DNA of 64,000 nt, taken from assembly GCA_039808885.1 (NCBI GenBank), contig JBDHTX010000020.1, positions 1 to 64,000 on the forward strand. The letters are read 5' to 3'. This DNA is from Dongia_A sp039808885. GTDB lineage: Bacteria > Pseudomonadota > Alphaproteobacteria > Dongiales > Dongiaceae. The translations under genes and the position numbers were made by a program. A model generated the notes under the pieces. That model worked only from the letters and a program-made list of their open reading frames with translations, was not told the origin of the DNA and made no database searches. Shown here piece by piece: positions 42,596-51,698 of the stretch (within the stretch, counting starts at the first letter, position 1; every line of letters starts with the position of its first letter).

Positions 42596-43258
42596 ATGGC
42601 CCCGGCCGCGTCCCTCAAGCGCCATGTCCTGGTCTTCGATCTCGACGGCACGCTGATCGACAGCGCGCCGGACATCGCCGCCGCGGTCAATGCCCTGTTC
42701 GCCGAGCTCGGCCTGCCGGCGGTGCCCGTCCCCCATGTGCGCCGCTGGATCGGCGACGGCGCGCCCAAGCTGCTGGAGCGGGCCCTGGCCGATGTCGGCT
42801 CGGCCTTGACCGCGGCCGAGCTGTTCCCGCGCTTCACCGTGCATTATGGCGAGAACACCGTCGGCCGGACCACCGTCTATCCCGGCGTCGAGCAGGCGCT
42901 GACGGAGCTGGCCGGCCTCGGCTGCCGGATGGGCGTGTGCACCAACAAGCCCTTCGCGCCGACCCAGGCGATCCTCGCCGCCTTCGGCCTGGACCGCCAT
43001 TTCGGCGCCGTGATCGGCGGCGATTCGCTGCCGCAGCGGAAGCCGGAGCCGGAGCCGCTATGGGAGGTCGTGCGCCGCCTGGGCGGCACGCCGGACCAGG
43101 CGGTGCTGGTCGGCGACAGCGCGGTCGATCTCGCCTGCGCCGAAGCGGCCGGCATTCCCGCCATCATCATTCCGTCCGGCTACGGCATGGTGGCGCCCGA
43201 AGCGCCGCTCACCATCCCTGACTTCCGCGACCTGCGCGCGGCGGTGGAGCGGTTCTAG
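42596..43258 (+). CDS. gph: Phosphoglycolate phosphatase
   Basis: The ATG at 42596 gives 220 residues. This HAD-superfamily phosphatase has motif I FDLDGTLIDSAPDI, motif II VCTNK, motif III Lys in QRKPEP, and motif IV GDSAVDLACA. It removes phosphate from 2-phosphoglycolate, a repair and photorespiration product. It is divergent from glmU and adjacent to a cNMP-binding membrane protein on the other strand. Confidence 0.92.
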   Translation: MAPAASLKRHVLVFDLDGTLIDSAPDIAAAVNALFAELGLPAVPVPHVRRWIGDGAPKLLERALADVGSALTAAELFPRFTVHYGENTVGRTTVYPGVEQALTELAGLGCRMGVCTNKPFAPTQAILAAFGLDRHFGAVIGGDSLPQRKPEPEPLWEVVRRLGGTPDQAVLVGDSAVDLACAEAAGIPAIIIPSGYGMVAPEAPLTIPDFRDLRAAVERF

Positions 43259-43268
43259 GAGCCGGCGA

Positions 43269-43961
43269 CTAGGCGGCGGCGACGTTGCGGGCGCGCAGCT
43301 TCTGCGCCAAATCGGCGCCCAGGATCCGGAGCATCACCGCTGCGATCTGATGGTCGTTGAGCAGCAGCGTCTTCAACCGCGTCTTGTCGATGCAAAGTAT
43401 GCGGCAGGGCTGGATCGCGCTGACCGTCGCCGAGGCGGGTTCATCAGTGAGGAACGCCATCTCGCCGACGAAGGCGCCGCGGCTGATCTGGGCGATGACG
43501 CGCCCGCCGATGGCGACCGCGGCCTGACCCTCCGCGATCATCATCACCGCCGCTACCGGCTGGCCCGCGCTGGTCAACGTCTCGCCCGGCGCGATGTTGC
43601 GCCAGGAGGCGCATTTCAGCAGCAGGCCGATCTGCGCATCGTCCAGCCCGTCGAACATCGCCCGCAGCAGGTCCAGATCGCCTTCCGCCGAGCGCAGGCG
43701 CAGGCGATCGCGCGTCATCAGCGCGAGATGGAACAGGTTGATGGCGATGAAGATGCAATCCCAGGCGATGCCGGTGTAGAGCGCGTCGCTGACGATGACG
43801 AAATAGGCGACCTCGAAGCACAGGCCGAGCACCGCGGCGATGCGCAGCCAATAGATGTTGGTGAGCCAATAAGAGATCGCAATGATCAGATAGGAGACAT
43901 GGCCGGCCAGGTCACCCCAGGCGCCGCCCATGCCCTGCAACGCGGCTGCGATCCCGTCCAT
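43269..43961 (-). CDS. Popeye-like membrane protein with cyclic-nucleotide-binding domain
   Basis: This 230-residue protein has three hydrophobic helices in the first 85 residues (SYLIIAISYWLTNIYWL, LGLCFEVAYFVIVSDALY, CIFIAINLFHLALM), followed by a cyclic-nucleotide-binding jelly roll at about 100-215 (GLLLKCASWRNIAPGETLTS, EGQAAVAIGGRVIAQIS, GAFVGEMAFL). The three-helix plus cNMP layout is that of Popeye-domain proteins. There is no DNA-binding or kinase output. It may sense cAMP at the inner membrane. It reads opposite to gph. Confidence 0.7.
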   Translation of the reverse strand: MDGIAAALQGMGGAWGDLAGHVSYLIIAISYWLTNIYWLRIAAVLGLCFEVAYFVIVSDALYTGIAWDCIFIAINLFHLALMTRDRLRLRSAEGDLDLLRAMFDGLDDAQIGLLLKCASWRNIAPGETLTSAGQPVAAVMMIAEGQAAVAIGGRVIAQISRGAFVGEMAFLTDEPASATVSAIQPCRILCIDKTRLKTLLLNDHQIAAVMLRILGADLAQKLRARNVAAA

Positions 43962-44081
43962 CGGCGCGCCCCTTCGCCCGTCCCGGAAGTGGCGCGAGTT
44001 TAGTCAGCAGGGCTCAGCGGCGGCAAGCCGCGGCGGTGGCCGATCGCAACAACTTCGGCCTGTGACCCCTATTGTGAGACT

Positions 44082-44888
44082 CTATTGCGAGACCTGGGTG
44101 AGCTCGAGCGTCATCTCGCCGAAGGAGCTCTCGGCCACGATGCGCACCGGCACGCTGGGGAAGCCGGCGATGGCCGGCGCCATCCACAGCTTCGCCGATT
44201 GCGGATAGAGATTGGCGTTGAGGGCCGTCTGCTGGAAGCCGGCGACCAGCTCCGGCGTCGCGGTGCATTCGGTGGCGGAGCCGGCATAGTAGGAATCTGC
44301 GAGGGGATCGAGATCGGTGAAGCCGCCCTGCTCCAGCACCAGGTCATAGCGCCGCGCGCCGTCGAACAGGGCGTAGCGGCCGGCGCAATTGCCGCTCTGG
44401 GCGAAGGCGCTGGCCACCGCCACGATGACGCTGGCCGGGTCCATCGTGCCCTTGGCATAGCCCTGTTGCTGGGCCTGCTGCGCCTGGCGGGTCATCGGCA
44501 CCGCCTGGATCGCCACCGCGCCGTTGGCGCCATAGGTCAGAGCCACCGATTCCTGGCGGTTCCAGACCCGCATGTCGGAGCGGTAGCTGGCGGGCTGCGG
44601 CCGGTGGCCCTTCAGCGCGCCGCTCGCCTTCAGCGACTGGGTGAAGGGATAGAGCAGCGCCAAATTGCCCGTGGTCGCCATGTCCGCCGTCACCACATAG
44701 GTGCCTTCCGCCGGCTTGGAGCCCTCGGGCACGGCGATGTTGGCCTGCAGCGACAGGACCGGCGCCCCGCCCAGATAGCCGACATAGGTGAGGTGCGCGG
44801 AACTCTGCGCCGCCGCGGCCGGCGCGGCGGCGAGGCCGAGCGCCAGGGCGGCGGCCAGCGGAACAGCGGAGAGGCGGCGGGTGGACAT
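44082..44888 (-). CDS. Secreted DUF3108-family protein
   Basis: The start at 44888 (MSTRRLSAVPLAA) is supported by AGGAG nine bases upstream; a start 7 codons earlier lacks this. The 268-residue protein has a signal peptide ending AAAA/Q. The mature part has the DUF3108 pattern: a beta-rich domain with repeated Tyr/Ser patterns (YVVTADMATTGNLALLYPFT, RVWNRQESVALTYG, LVLEQGGFTDLDP). DUF3108 proteins are periplasmic and of unknown role. It is alone, facing the cNMP protein. Confidence 0.75.
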   Translation of the reverse strand: MSTRRLSAVPLAAALALGLAAAPAAAAQSSAHLTYVGYLGGAPVLSLQANIAVPEGSKPAEGTYVVTADMATTGNLALLYPFTQSLKASGALKGHRPQPASYRSDMRVWNRQESVALTYGANGAVAIQAVPMTRQAQQAQQQGYAKGTMDPASVIVAVASAFAQSGNCAGRYALFDGARRYDLVLEQGGFTDLDPLADSYYAGSATECTATPELVAGFQQTALNANLYPQSAKLWMAPAIAGFPSVPVRIVAESSFGEMTLELTQVSQ

Positions 44889-45130
44889 AGGGCTAAGCTC
44901 CTGATTCAAAGGCGGTTATCGCTCACCCCCGAGACCGGAAGCTGGGCCTGCGGGGCGCTTCTGTCAAGCGCGCCGGAAGTCACAATGCGCGGAGCGGGCC
45001 GGATCCGGGGCCGGGGCAAGGCGGCCGTTGACAGCCTCGGAGCCCGTCTTTAAACAACCGCCAGATTGCGCGGTGCCGGCCCTGGGCCGCCCGCGTGGAT
45101 CGCCGGCCGGTTCAGCGGCCGTCCCGGGTC

Positions 45131-45205
45131 GGGTGCGTAGCTCAGCGGGAGAGCACTACCTTCACACGGTAGGGGTCACAGGTTCAATCCCTGTCGCACC
45201 CACCA
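45131..45205 (+). tRNA. tRNA-Val (CAC)
   Basis: This is a 75-nt cloverleaf. The acceptor strand GGGTGCG pairs with CGCACCC, the D arm contains AGCTCAGCGGGAGAGC, the anticodon stem CTACC/GGTAG encloses the loop TTCACAC with anticodon CAC, the T arm contains ACAGGTTCAATCCCTGT, and CCA is encoded at 45203-45205. The CAC anticodon reads the valine codon GUG. No neighbouring tRNA is present. Confidence 0.97.
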
Positions 45206-45341
45206 TTCCAATCTGAATGGAAGTCCGCAGAGTTTTCCGCCTTTCGGGCGCAGAACGATCCGCCATTGAATCCGCAAGCTGCTGCACCGCCATGCGGTTC
45301 CGGCGGTGGTCAATACCCGGTTTCGCGGCTAAAAGGCAGGG

Positions 45342-46247
45342 ATGAAATCCAAAGCCTACGGCTACCTGTTCGCCCTCGCCGCCACGACGATCTTCTCCAT
45401 CCAGGATGCGGTTTCGAAGCATCTCGGCGAGCACTATCCGCCCATCTTCGTCACCATGATCCGGTACTGGGCCTTCGCCGCCTTCTGCATTCTGCTGGCG
45501 GCGCGCAAGCGCGGCGGCCTCTGGGCGGCCGCCCGCTCCACGCGGCCGGTGCTGCAGATCGCGCGCGGAATCCTGCTGGCGGTGGAGATCATGGCCGTCA
45601 TCACCGCCTTTGCCCATGCCGGCCTGGCGCATTCAACCGCCGTCCTGTCGGCGACGCCCATCCTGGTCACCCTGCTCTCGATCCCGCTGCTGGGGGAGCA
45701 CGTGGGATGGCGGCGCTGGTCGGCGATCATCGCCGGCCTCGCCGGCGTGCTGCTGATCCTCAAGCCCGACACCAGCGGCTTTCTCGATCCCTGGCTGCTC
45801 CTGCCAGTCGTCTGCGCCGCGATGTACGCGATCTATCTGATCGCGACACGGCTGGTCAGCCGCACCGACCCGCCGTCGACCAGCTTCTTCTACACCGGCA
45901 TCGCCGGCGCCGTGGCGGCGACCCTGGTCGGGCCGTTCTTCTGGGCCGATCTGCAGGGGTGGGACCGGGCCTGGATGGGGTTCCTCTGCATCTCCGGCAT
46001 GACCGGCCACTACCTGGTGATCCGCGCCTATGAGCTGGTCGACGCCTCCGCGGTGCAGCCGATCAGCTATCTCAGCCTGGTCTATGCCTCGGGATTCGGC
46101 ATCCTGCTCTATGGCGAGACGCTGACCTGGAACGTCGTCGCCGGCTCCGCGATCGTGGTCGGCGCCGGCATCTTCACCTTCTGGCGCGAATACATCCTCC
46201 GTCATCAGGCGCCGGTTCCGGCCCCGCGGCGGCGCGACGCGGCGTAG
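45342..46247 (+). CDS. DMT/EamA-family transporter
   Basis: This 301-residue protein has ten predicted membrane helices in two EamA repeats. The family patterns are AATTIFSIQDAVSKHLGEHYP in repeat 1 and ISYLSLVYASGFGILLYGE, with the following LTWN, in repeat 2. A ribosome site (AAAGGCAGGG) precedes the ATG. Members export metabolites or drugs. It is not in an obvious operon; the gene on the right is convergent. Confidence 0.9.
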   Translation: MKSKAYGYLFALAATTIFSIQDAVSKHLGEHYPPIFVTMIRYWAFAAFCILLAARKRGGLWAAARSTRPVLQIARGILLAVEIMAVITAFAHAGLAHSTAVLSATPILVTLLSIPLLGEHVGWRRWSAIIAGLAGVLLILKPDTSGFLDPWLLLPVVCAAMYAIYLIATRLVSRTDPPSTSFFYTGIAGAVAATLVGPFFWADLQGWDRAWMGFLCISGMTGHYLVIRAYELVDASAVQPISYLSLVYASGFGILLYGETLTWNVVAGSAIVVGAGIFTFWREYILRHQAPVPAPRRRDAA

Positions 46248-46256
46248 CGCGGGCCG

Positions 46257-47195
46257 TCAGCGCGGTGCCGACCATTTCGCGTACCAAGCCTTGAACTGGC
46301 GCAGCTGCGCCTCGCAGAAGGCTCGCTGGCTGTCGCTGAGCCGGTCGGTCTCGTTGAAGTGGAGCTTGTACTCCGGGCTGCCCTCCATCACCATCAAGTG
46401 CTTGTAGTAGAGGACCAGGTCCGGGCCTTCGTCGAAAGTCGAAAGCACGGTGAGCGCCTGGTCGAGCTCCAGCGCCTTGCGCCGCGCCCCCGCATCGCCC
46501 TTCGCCGCCTGCTCGCACAGGGCGACCAAGTGCAGCACTTCCTTGGGCAGCACGTTGCCGATGCCGGTGATGGCGCCGGTGGCGCCGCAATTGACGAAGC
46601 CGTGGAAGACCTGGGTGTCGACGCCGACCATCAGGGTCAGATCCACGTTGCCACTGGTGATGTTCTGCGCCGCATAGGTAAGCGAAGCCGCGCCGCCGAA
46701 CTCCTTGAACCCCACCAGATGCGGATATTGCTTGCGCAGGTCGAAAAACAGGTCCGCCTTCGTCTCGAAACCATAATAGGGGCTGTTGTAGATAACCGCG
46801 GGAAGGTCGACCGCCGCTTCCAGGATGCCGGCGAAATGGGCGCGCTGCGCGGCCACGACGCTGCCGCGCGACAGCACGCGCGGGATCACCATCAGGCCCT
46901 TGGCGCCGACCTTCTTGGCATGGGCGGCAAAGGACGCGGCGCGCGCCGGATTCTGGGCGCCGGTGCCGACAATGACCGGGACGCCCGCGCGCACCAGCGC
47001 CTCGACGCCGGTCTTGCGCTCCTCATCGGTCAGCAGCGGCCAGTCGCCCATGGAGCCGCAATAGACCACCGCCGACATGCCGGCTGCGATCAGCTCCTTG
47101 CCCTTGCGCACCAAGGCCTCGAAATCCGGCGTGCGGTCGGGCTTGCACGGGGTCATCAAGGCTGGAATGCAACCGCTGAATATGTTGGACGCCAC
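46257..47195 (-). CDS. Dihydrodipicolinate-synthase-family (DapA/NAL-type) aldolase
   Basis: The start is uncertain: an ATG at 47201 abuts the AAGGAG site, so the GTG at 47195 (MASNIFSGCIPALMTP, 312 residues) with proper spacing is used. This TIM-barrel class I aldolase has YCGSMGDWPLLTDEER (a variant of the GTTGE loop), the Tyr in VIYNSPYYG and the Schiff-base Lys in VGFKEF. All three key residues are present. The family condenses or cleaves pyruvate adducts. It is the last gene of the sugar-type ABC operon, so a sugar-acid aldolase is more likely than DapA itself. Confidence 0.82.
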   Translation of the reverse strand: MASNIFSGCIPALMTPCKPDRTPDFEALVRKGKELIAAGMSAVVYCGSMGDWPLLTDEERKTGVEALVRAGVPVIVGTGAQNPARAASFAAHAKKVGAKGLMVIPRVLSRGSVVAAQRAHFAGILEAAVDLPAVIYNSPYYGFETKADLFFDLRKQYPHLVGFKEFGGAASLTYAAQNITSGNVDLTLMVGVDTQVFHGFVNCGATGAITGIGNVLPKEVLHLVALCEQAAKGDAGARRKALELDQALTVLSTFDEGPDLVLYYKHLMVMEGSPEYKLHFNETDRLSDSQRAFCEAQLRQFKAWYAKWSAPR

Positions 47196-47390
47196 GATCA
47201 TCTCCTTCAGGGCTTTGCCCGGTGCCGCATGCGCCTGGGCCCAGTCAAATGGAACGGCATTGCTGTTGCCGGTGACCGGCCGCGACATCAGCGGGGCATC
47301 GGCAACGCGCAAGCCGGATACCCTCGGGACATCTGCCCGCAGTCGGCGGATTCAGTCAAGAAGTTGCAGCAGATGCGGGCGCCGCCCGCC

Positions 47391-48491
47391 TCACCCGATC
47401 GCCGCCGCCGTCAGCTGTGACACCAGGCGCAGGTCCTTGGTTGCGGCTTCGACGGTGTTGCGGACGGGCGCGCCCTCGGTGACGCTCTTCCAGAACCCGA
47501 TCAGCTCCCGGACGAAGGCCTCCTCGTAGCTGGCGCGGTATTCCGTCTCCTGCCAGCAGTTGCCGTCGGACCGGGACACGGTCAGCCGGGTGGGGAAATG
47601 GTTGAGATAGGGCGATGGGAAAGTCAGCTCATAGACGCAATCATTGAAGTAGAACGTCACCCGTTCCTTGTAATCGGCAACCTTGTGCACGAAGAGATGC
47701 GACATCTGCCAGATGGCGTCGCAACCCTGCAGCCGCACGCTGCCCTGGCCGCCGTCGCCGCCGGCGAAGAAGGCCGCGCCGATGACCTTGCCGGTCTCCA
47801 CCTTCAGCGCCTCGAGGACGCCGTGCACGACGTTGATGTCGTGGATCAGGCTCGAGCAGTAGCAATTCGTGTAGCCCCACATCTCGGCCGGCGTCAGCGG
47901 CCGATGGACGGCGCGCGCCACCTGCTCGTCGCGCCGCCGCTTGCCGTCGGCGATGATGTCGGCCGGGATGTCGCCGGTCTTCACGAAGTCGCCCTGATGC
48001 TGGTTGAACGGCCAGGAATCCGGGTCCTGCACCTCGACGCTGATCAGGCGCAGCTGCGCGGCGTCCTTGGGCAGCAGCGAGAGCAGCTTCTCGTAGCTGG
48101 GATCGAAGCGCTTCATGTAGCCGACCTGCACCACCTTGCCGGCCTTGTCCCGGGCGGCGGCGATCTCCTCGGCCTGGGGGACGGAGAAGCAGAGCGGCTT
48201 TTCGCAGAAGACGTGCTTGCCGCGCGCCAGCGCCTGCAAGGTGATCTCGGCATGATACTGGTCCGGGGCGGCGATCAGGATGGCGTCGATGCCGGCATCC
48301 AGCAACTGCTCGTAGCCGGCGAAGGCCCGGAACCCGCGGCTTTCCAGCTCGCGCCGCATGTCGGCCGAGGCATCGGCGATGCCGACGATCTCGAAGAGCT
48401 TCTCCAGGCGGCGCAGGTTCGGGATGTGCTCCACCTGCCCGATCAGCCCCGCCCCGACCACACCGATTCTGACGCGATCCATCCTTGCCAT
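47391..48491 (-). CDS. Gfo/Idh/MocA-family oxidoreductase
   Basis: This 366-residue NAD(P)-dependent dehydrogenase has an N-terminal Rossmann domain with VRIGVVGAGLIGQVEHIPNL. The EKPL signature with catalytic Lys is in VFCEKPLCFS. The C-terminal domain is a beta-sheet substrate domain with a His pair. It acts on a sugar, polyol or inositol. The gene lies between the ABC ATPase and the DapA-like gene of the same operon. Confidence 0.9.
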   Translation of the reverse strand: MARMDRVRIGVVGAGLIGQVEHIPNLRRLEKLFEIVGIADASADMRRELESRGFRAFAGYEQLLDAGIDAILIAAPDQYHAEITLQALARGKHVFCEKPLCFSVPQAEEIAAARDKAGKVVQVGYMKRFDPSYEKLLSLLPKDAAQLRLISVEVQDPDSWPFNQHQGDFVKTGDIPADIIADGKRRRDEQVARAVHRPLTPAEMWGYTNCYCSSLIHDINVVHGVLEALKVETGKVIGAAFFAGGDGGQGSVRLQGCDAIWQMSHLFVHKVADYKERVTFYFNDCVYELTFPSPYLNHFPTRLTVSRSDGNCWQETEYRASYEEAFVRELIGFWKSVTEGAPVRNTVEAATKDLRLVSQLTAAAIG

Positions 48492-48525
48492 TCCTGTTCC
48501 CCTTCGTGTTCCTGAAATCCGGCGC

Positions 48526-49323
48526 CTATTGTCCGGCCGGACTGCGTTCCGCCAGCCGACCGATCTCGCGCTCCAGGCGTTGCAGATCCTCGCCGCCGGC
48601 CATCACGTTGAGCACCTCATCGCGGCTGATCTCGCTGCGCAGATAGGTGCCCTTGCTGCGCCCGCGGTTGAGCAGGGTGAAGCGGTCGGCCACCGTGTAG
48701 GCGTGATGGATGTTGTGCGAGATGAAGATGACGCCGAGGCCGCGGTTGCGCGCCTGGGCGACGTATTTCAGCACCATCGCGGCCTGGTGCACGCCCAGTG
48801 CCGAGGTCGGCTCGTCGAGGATGAGGACGCGGGCGCCGAAATGCACCGCGCGGGCGATGGCGAGGCACTGCCGCTCGCCGCCCGAGAGAGTGCCGACCGC
48901 CTGGCTCGGATCGCGCACGTCGATGCCGATCTCGGCCAGCTCCTTGACCACGATCTCGTCGGCGCGGCCGACGTCGAACCGCGCGAAGGGGCCCCAGCCC
49001 AAGGTCGGCTCGCGCCCCAGGAAGAAGTTTCGCGTGACGCTGAGCAGCGGGATCATCGCGAGGTCCTGGTAGACCGTGCCGATCCCGCGGTCGAGGGCCT
49101 GGCGCGGCGAACTCATCTGGATCGGCTCGCCGTCAATCAGGTATGTGCCGCTGCTGGGCGCATGCACCCCGGCCAGGATCTTGATCAGGGTCGACTTGCC
49201 GGCGCCGTTGTCGCCGAGCAGGCAATGCACCTCTCCGGGATGGACCGCGAAGCTCAGGTCCTGGAGCGCGACGACGGTGCCGAAGGACTTGCTGACGTTC
49301 TTCAACTCTATGATCGGTGTCAT
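48526..49323 (-). CDS. Sugar ABC transporter ATP-binding protein
   Basis: The start at 49323 (MTPIIELKNVSKSFG) is supported by GAGGAG; 265 residues. Motifs: Walker A GDNGAGKSTL, Q-loop VYQDLAMIPL, signature TLSGGERQ, Walker B VLILDEP and the H-loop IFISHN. There is one nucleotide-binding domain only, as in FrcA-type fructose/ribose importers, unlike the double-domain RbsA/MglA type. It pairs with the permease gene 11 bases upstream. Confidence 0.95.
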   Translation of the reverse strand: MTPIIELKNVSKSFGTVVALQDLSFAVHPGEVHCLLGDNGAGKSTLIKILAGVHAPSSGTYLIDGEPIQMSSPRQALDRGIGTVYQDLAMIPLLSVTRNFFLGREPTLGWGPFARFDVGRADEIVVKELAEIGIDVRDPSQAVGTLSGGERQCLAIARAVHFGARVLILDEPTSALGVHQAAMVLKYVAQARNRGLGVIFISHNIHHAYTVADRFTLLNRGRSKGTYLRSEISRDEVLNVMAGGEDLQRLEREIGRLAERSPAGQ

Positions 49324-49333
49324 GCCGGGCTCC

Positions 49334-50467
49334 TCAGCGTTCCTGCGTGGCGCGGCGGCGCACATAATTGTTGAACAGCACGGCCATCAGCACCATCAGG
49401 CCGAGGAAGACCTTGAACAGGTCGGAATCGATGCCGGTATAGAGGATGCCGATCTGGACCGTGCCGTAGATGAGGGCGCCCAGCATCGCGCCGATGGCCG
49501 AGCCGTAGCCGCCGGTCAGCAGCGTGCCGCCGATGACCACGGCGATGATGGCGTCGAATTCCTTCTGCGTGCCGCGCAGCGTGTCCGCCGAGCCGACTTC
49601 GAGGATCTGGGCCGCGGCGAACAGGACCGCGGCGATGGCGGTCAGCGTGAACAGGATGATCTTCACCCCGTGCACCGGCACGCCGACATTGCGCGCCGCG
49701 CCCTCGTCGCCGCCGACCGCGAAGATCCAGTTGCCGAACTTCGTCCGCAGCAGGACCCAGGTGGCCAGCAGGGTCAGGCCGATCCACCAGACGATGGAGA
49801 CCGGCAGGCCCTCCACCACGGGCAGGCCGTTGGCGCGGGCCGCGATCCAGCCATGCTCCGCCATCCAGGCGAAGACCGGCTGGCCGATGCGCGCGCCGAA
49901 CAGGCCGATGACGAAGCTGTCGGGGTCGCTCTGGATGATCTTCGGGATCTGGGTATAGCCGTTGACATAGCGCGTCACGGAAATCGCAAGACCACGCAGG
50001 ATGAGCAGCGACGCCAGCGTGACGATGAACGACGGCAGCCCGGTCTTGACCGTGAGAAAGCCGTTGAGCGCGCCAATTCCGCCGCAGATCACCAGGGCGA
50101 CGAGGAAAGAGACCGACAGCGGCAGCCCATAGACCGTCGCGGAAAGGCCCATGATGACCCCGGCAATCCCGATCATCGATCCCATGGAGAGGTCGAATTC
50201 GCCCGCGATCATCAGCAGGGCCACGGCCGCGGCGAGGATGCCGATCTCCGCCGACACCTGCAGGATGTTGATGATCCCGTCGATCGTGAACATCCCGCTG
50301 TCGCCCGCCAGCAGGAAGAAGACGACATAGATGAGGATGACGCCGGACAGCGCCCCGAGCTCGGGCCGGCGCAGCAGCCGCGCGACGACGCCGCTCTTGC
50401 GGATGCGCGCCGCGTCGCTTCCGATGCCCTTGGGCGTCAGGGGGTCCAGCTTGCTCTCGGTCTCCAT
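49334..50467 (-). CDS. Sugar ABC transporter permease
   Basis: This 377-residue integral membrane protein (ATG 50467) has about ten hydrophobic helices. The BPD_transp_2 signature LIGGTLLTGGYGSAIGAMLGA and the coupling segment IPSFIVTLASLLILRGLA-like are present, as in RbsC/FrcC/XylH permeases. It forms the channel for the sugar taken up by the adjacent binding protein and ATPase. The desaturase-family gene lies immediately upstream. Confidence 0.94.
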   Translation of the reverse strand: METESKLDPLTPKGIGSDAARIRKSGVVARLLRRPELGALSGVILIYVVFFLLAGDSGMFTIDGIINILQVSAEIGILAAAVALLMIAGEFDLSMGSMIGIAGVIMGLSATVYGLPLSVSFLVALVICGGIGALNGFLTVKTGLPSFIVTLASLLILRGLAISVTRYVNGYTQIPKIIQSDPDSFVIGLFGARIGQPVFAWMAEHGWIAARANGLPVVEGLPVSIVWWIGLTLLATWVLLRTKFGNWIFAVGGDEGAARNVGVPVHGVKIILFTLTAIAAVLFAAAQILEVGSADTLRGTQKEFDAIIAVVIGGTLLTGGYGSAIGAMLGALIYGTVQIGILYTGIDSDLFKVFLGLMVLMAVLFNNYVRRRATQER

Positions 50468-50575
50468 CACGCGTGCTCCAATCGGTTTCGTTTACCGGCC
50501 CAACTCGTCCTGGCTCGGGCCTCCGCGCCTTGCCGCGGTCTCCTCGCAAGGCCGGATCGGCGGCCCCGTCTCGAG

Positions 50576-51604
50576 TCAATGGGACGGCAGCGGACGGCGG
50601 ACATGATGCGCGGGATCGCGCCACTGGCGATACAGGGCCGGAAGGAACTCCCGGTAGGCGCTCCACATGGACGGGTAAGGCGGCGGGCAGTCGGCCCGGA
50701 TGGCCTCGTGCAGCGCCGGCAAGGCGTGATAGGGCGCCGAGGGGTACATGTGGTGTTCGACATGGTAGTTCATGTTCCAGTAGAGGAAGCGCGACACGGG
50801 ATTGATCAGCACGGTCCGCGAATTGAGCCGATGGTCGAGCACGTTCTCCGGCATGCAGCCATGCTGGACGATGCCGAAGAAATTGTAGAGCCAGGCCCCG
50901 GCGACCGAGGGCAGCGGCCCGAGCAGGAGGACCGGCAGCCACGAGCCGAGCCAGAGCGCGGCGCCGGCGATGCCGGCGAAGACGAGCATCCAGGCCCGCG
51001 CTTCCGCCACGATGCGGGCATGCTCGCTCTCCGGCACCAGGGACAACTCCTCCGCGTCGATGCGGCCGCAGGCATTGAGCACGGAGGCGGCGAATTCCCG
51101 CGGCGCCAGCTCCAGGCCGAGGAAGTCGGCCACCAGCCGCAGCGGCCGGACCGGCAGCCTGACCTGGATCTCGCGGTCCCGGCCGACGATCAGCGTGTCG
51201 GTATGGTGGCGCGCGTGGCTCCATTTCCAGATCGTCGGCCGGCGCATGACCTGGAAGGACGCGGCCTGGTACAGCCACCTGTTCATCCAGTCGGTCGCGA
51301 AGGGCGTGCCGTGGCCCGCCTCGTGCCAGCGGGAATCCGCCGGCCCGGCATAGAGCGTGCCGTAGAGGAAGAAGGCGGCCCAGGCCCAGCCGGTGCCCCA
51401 GGACGCGGCCAGGAGCCAGCCGGCGAATGCGATCAGGCCGTACCAGATGGCCGTGTCGCGGAGCGCGACGGCATCCGATCGCCGGAACAGGGCCTTCCGG
51501 GCCGCTTTCGGGATGTCGCAGCGGTACCACTGGGCCTGCACCAGCCCGCGCGCCCGCGCGCGTTCCCCGTCGCCGCCGATCAATCGGTATCTGTCGATTG
51601 GCAT
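50576..51604 (-). CDS. Fatty acid desaturase-family membrane di-iron enzyme
   Basis: This 342-residue membrane protein has the three His clusters HEAGH (94-98), HARHH (130-134) and HVEHH (281-285), the eight-His di-iron centre of the acyl-lipid desaturase / alkane hydroxylase superfamily. About four membrane helices flank the clusters. It sits inside the sugar ABC operon between the binding protein and the permease, on the same strand. A hydroxylase role on the imported compound or a lipid role are both possible. The family call is firm; the substrate is not. Confidence 0.9.
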   Translation of the reverse strand: MPIDRYRLIGGDGERARARGLVQAQWYRCDIPKAARKALFRRSDAVALRDTAIWYGLIAFAGWLLAASWGTGWAWAAFFLYGTLYAGPADSRWHEAGHGTPFATDWMNRWLYQAASFQVMRRPTIWKWSHARHHTDTLIVGRDREIQVRLPVRPLRLVADFLGLELAPREFAASVLNACGRIDAEELSLVPESEHARIVAEARAWMLVFAGIAGAALWLGSWLPVLLLGPLPSVAGAWLYNFFGIVQHGCMPENVLDHRLNSRTVLINPVSRFLYWNMNYHVEHHMYPSAPYHALPALHEAIRADCPPPYPSMWSAYREFLPALYRQWRDPAHHVRRPLPSH

Positions 51605-51698
51605 GTTGCGCGTGCCGATTCAATGAGCGGCCTGGCCGACCGGGATCGCGGCCGGCCAGGTCTCAACCAGGTAAACGGAAACCCAGGCTGCCGCCGTG

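Noticed and set aside
42400..42837. A 146-codon N-terminal extension of glmU
   Set aside because: The standard GlmU N-terminus starts at 42399, and the extension runs into the gph gene on the other strand.
45028..45216. A 62-codon frame across tRNA-Val
   Set aside because: Its C-terminal sequence (GVTGSIPVAPT) is the translation commonly seen from tRNA genes; it is not a protein gene.
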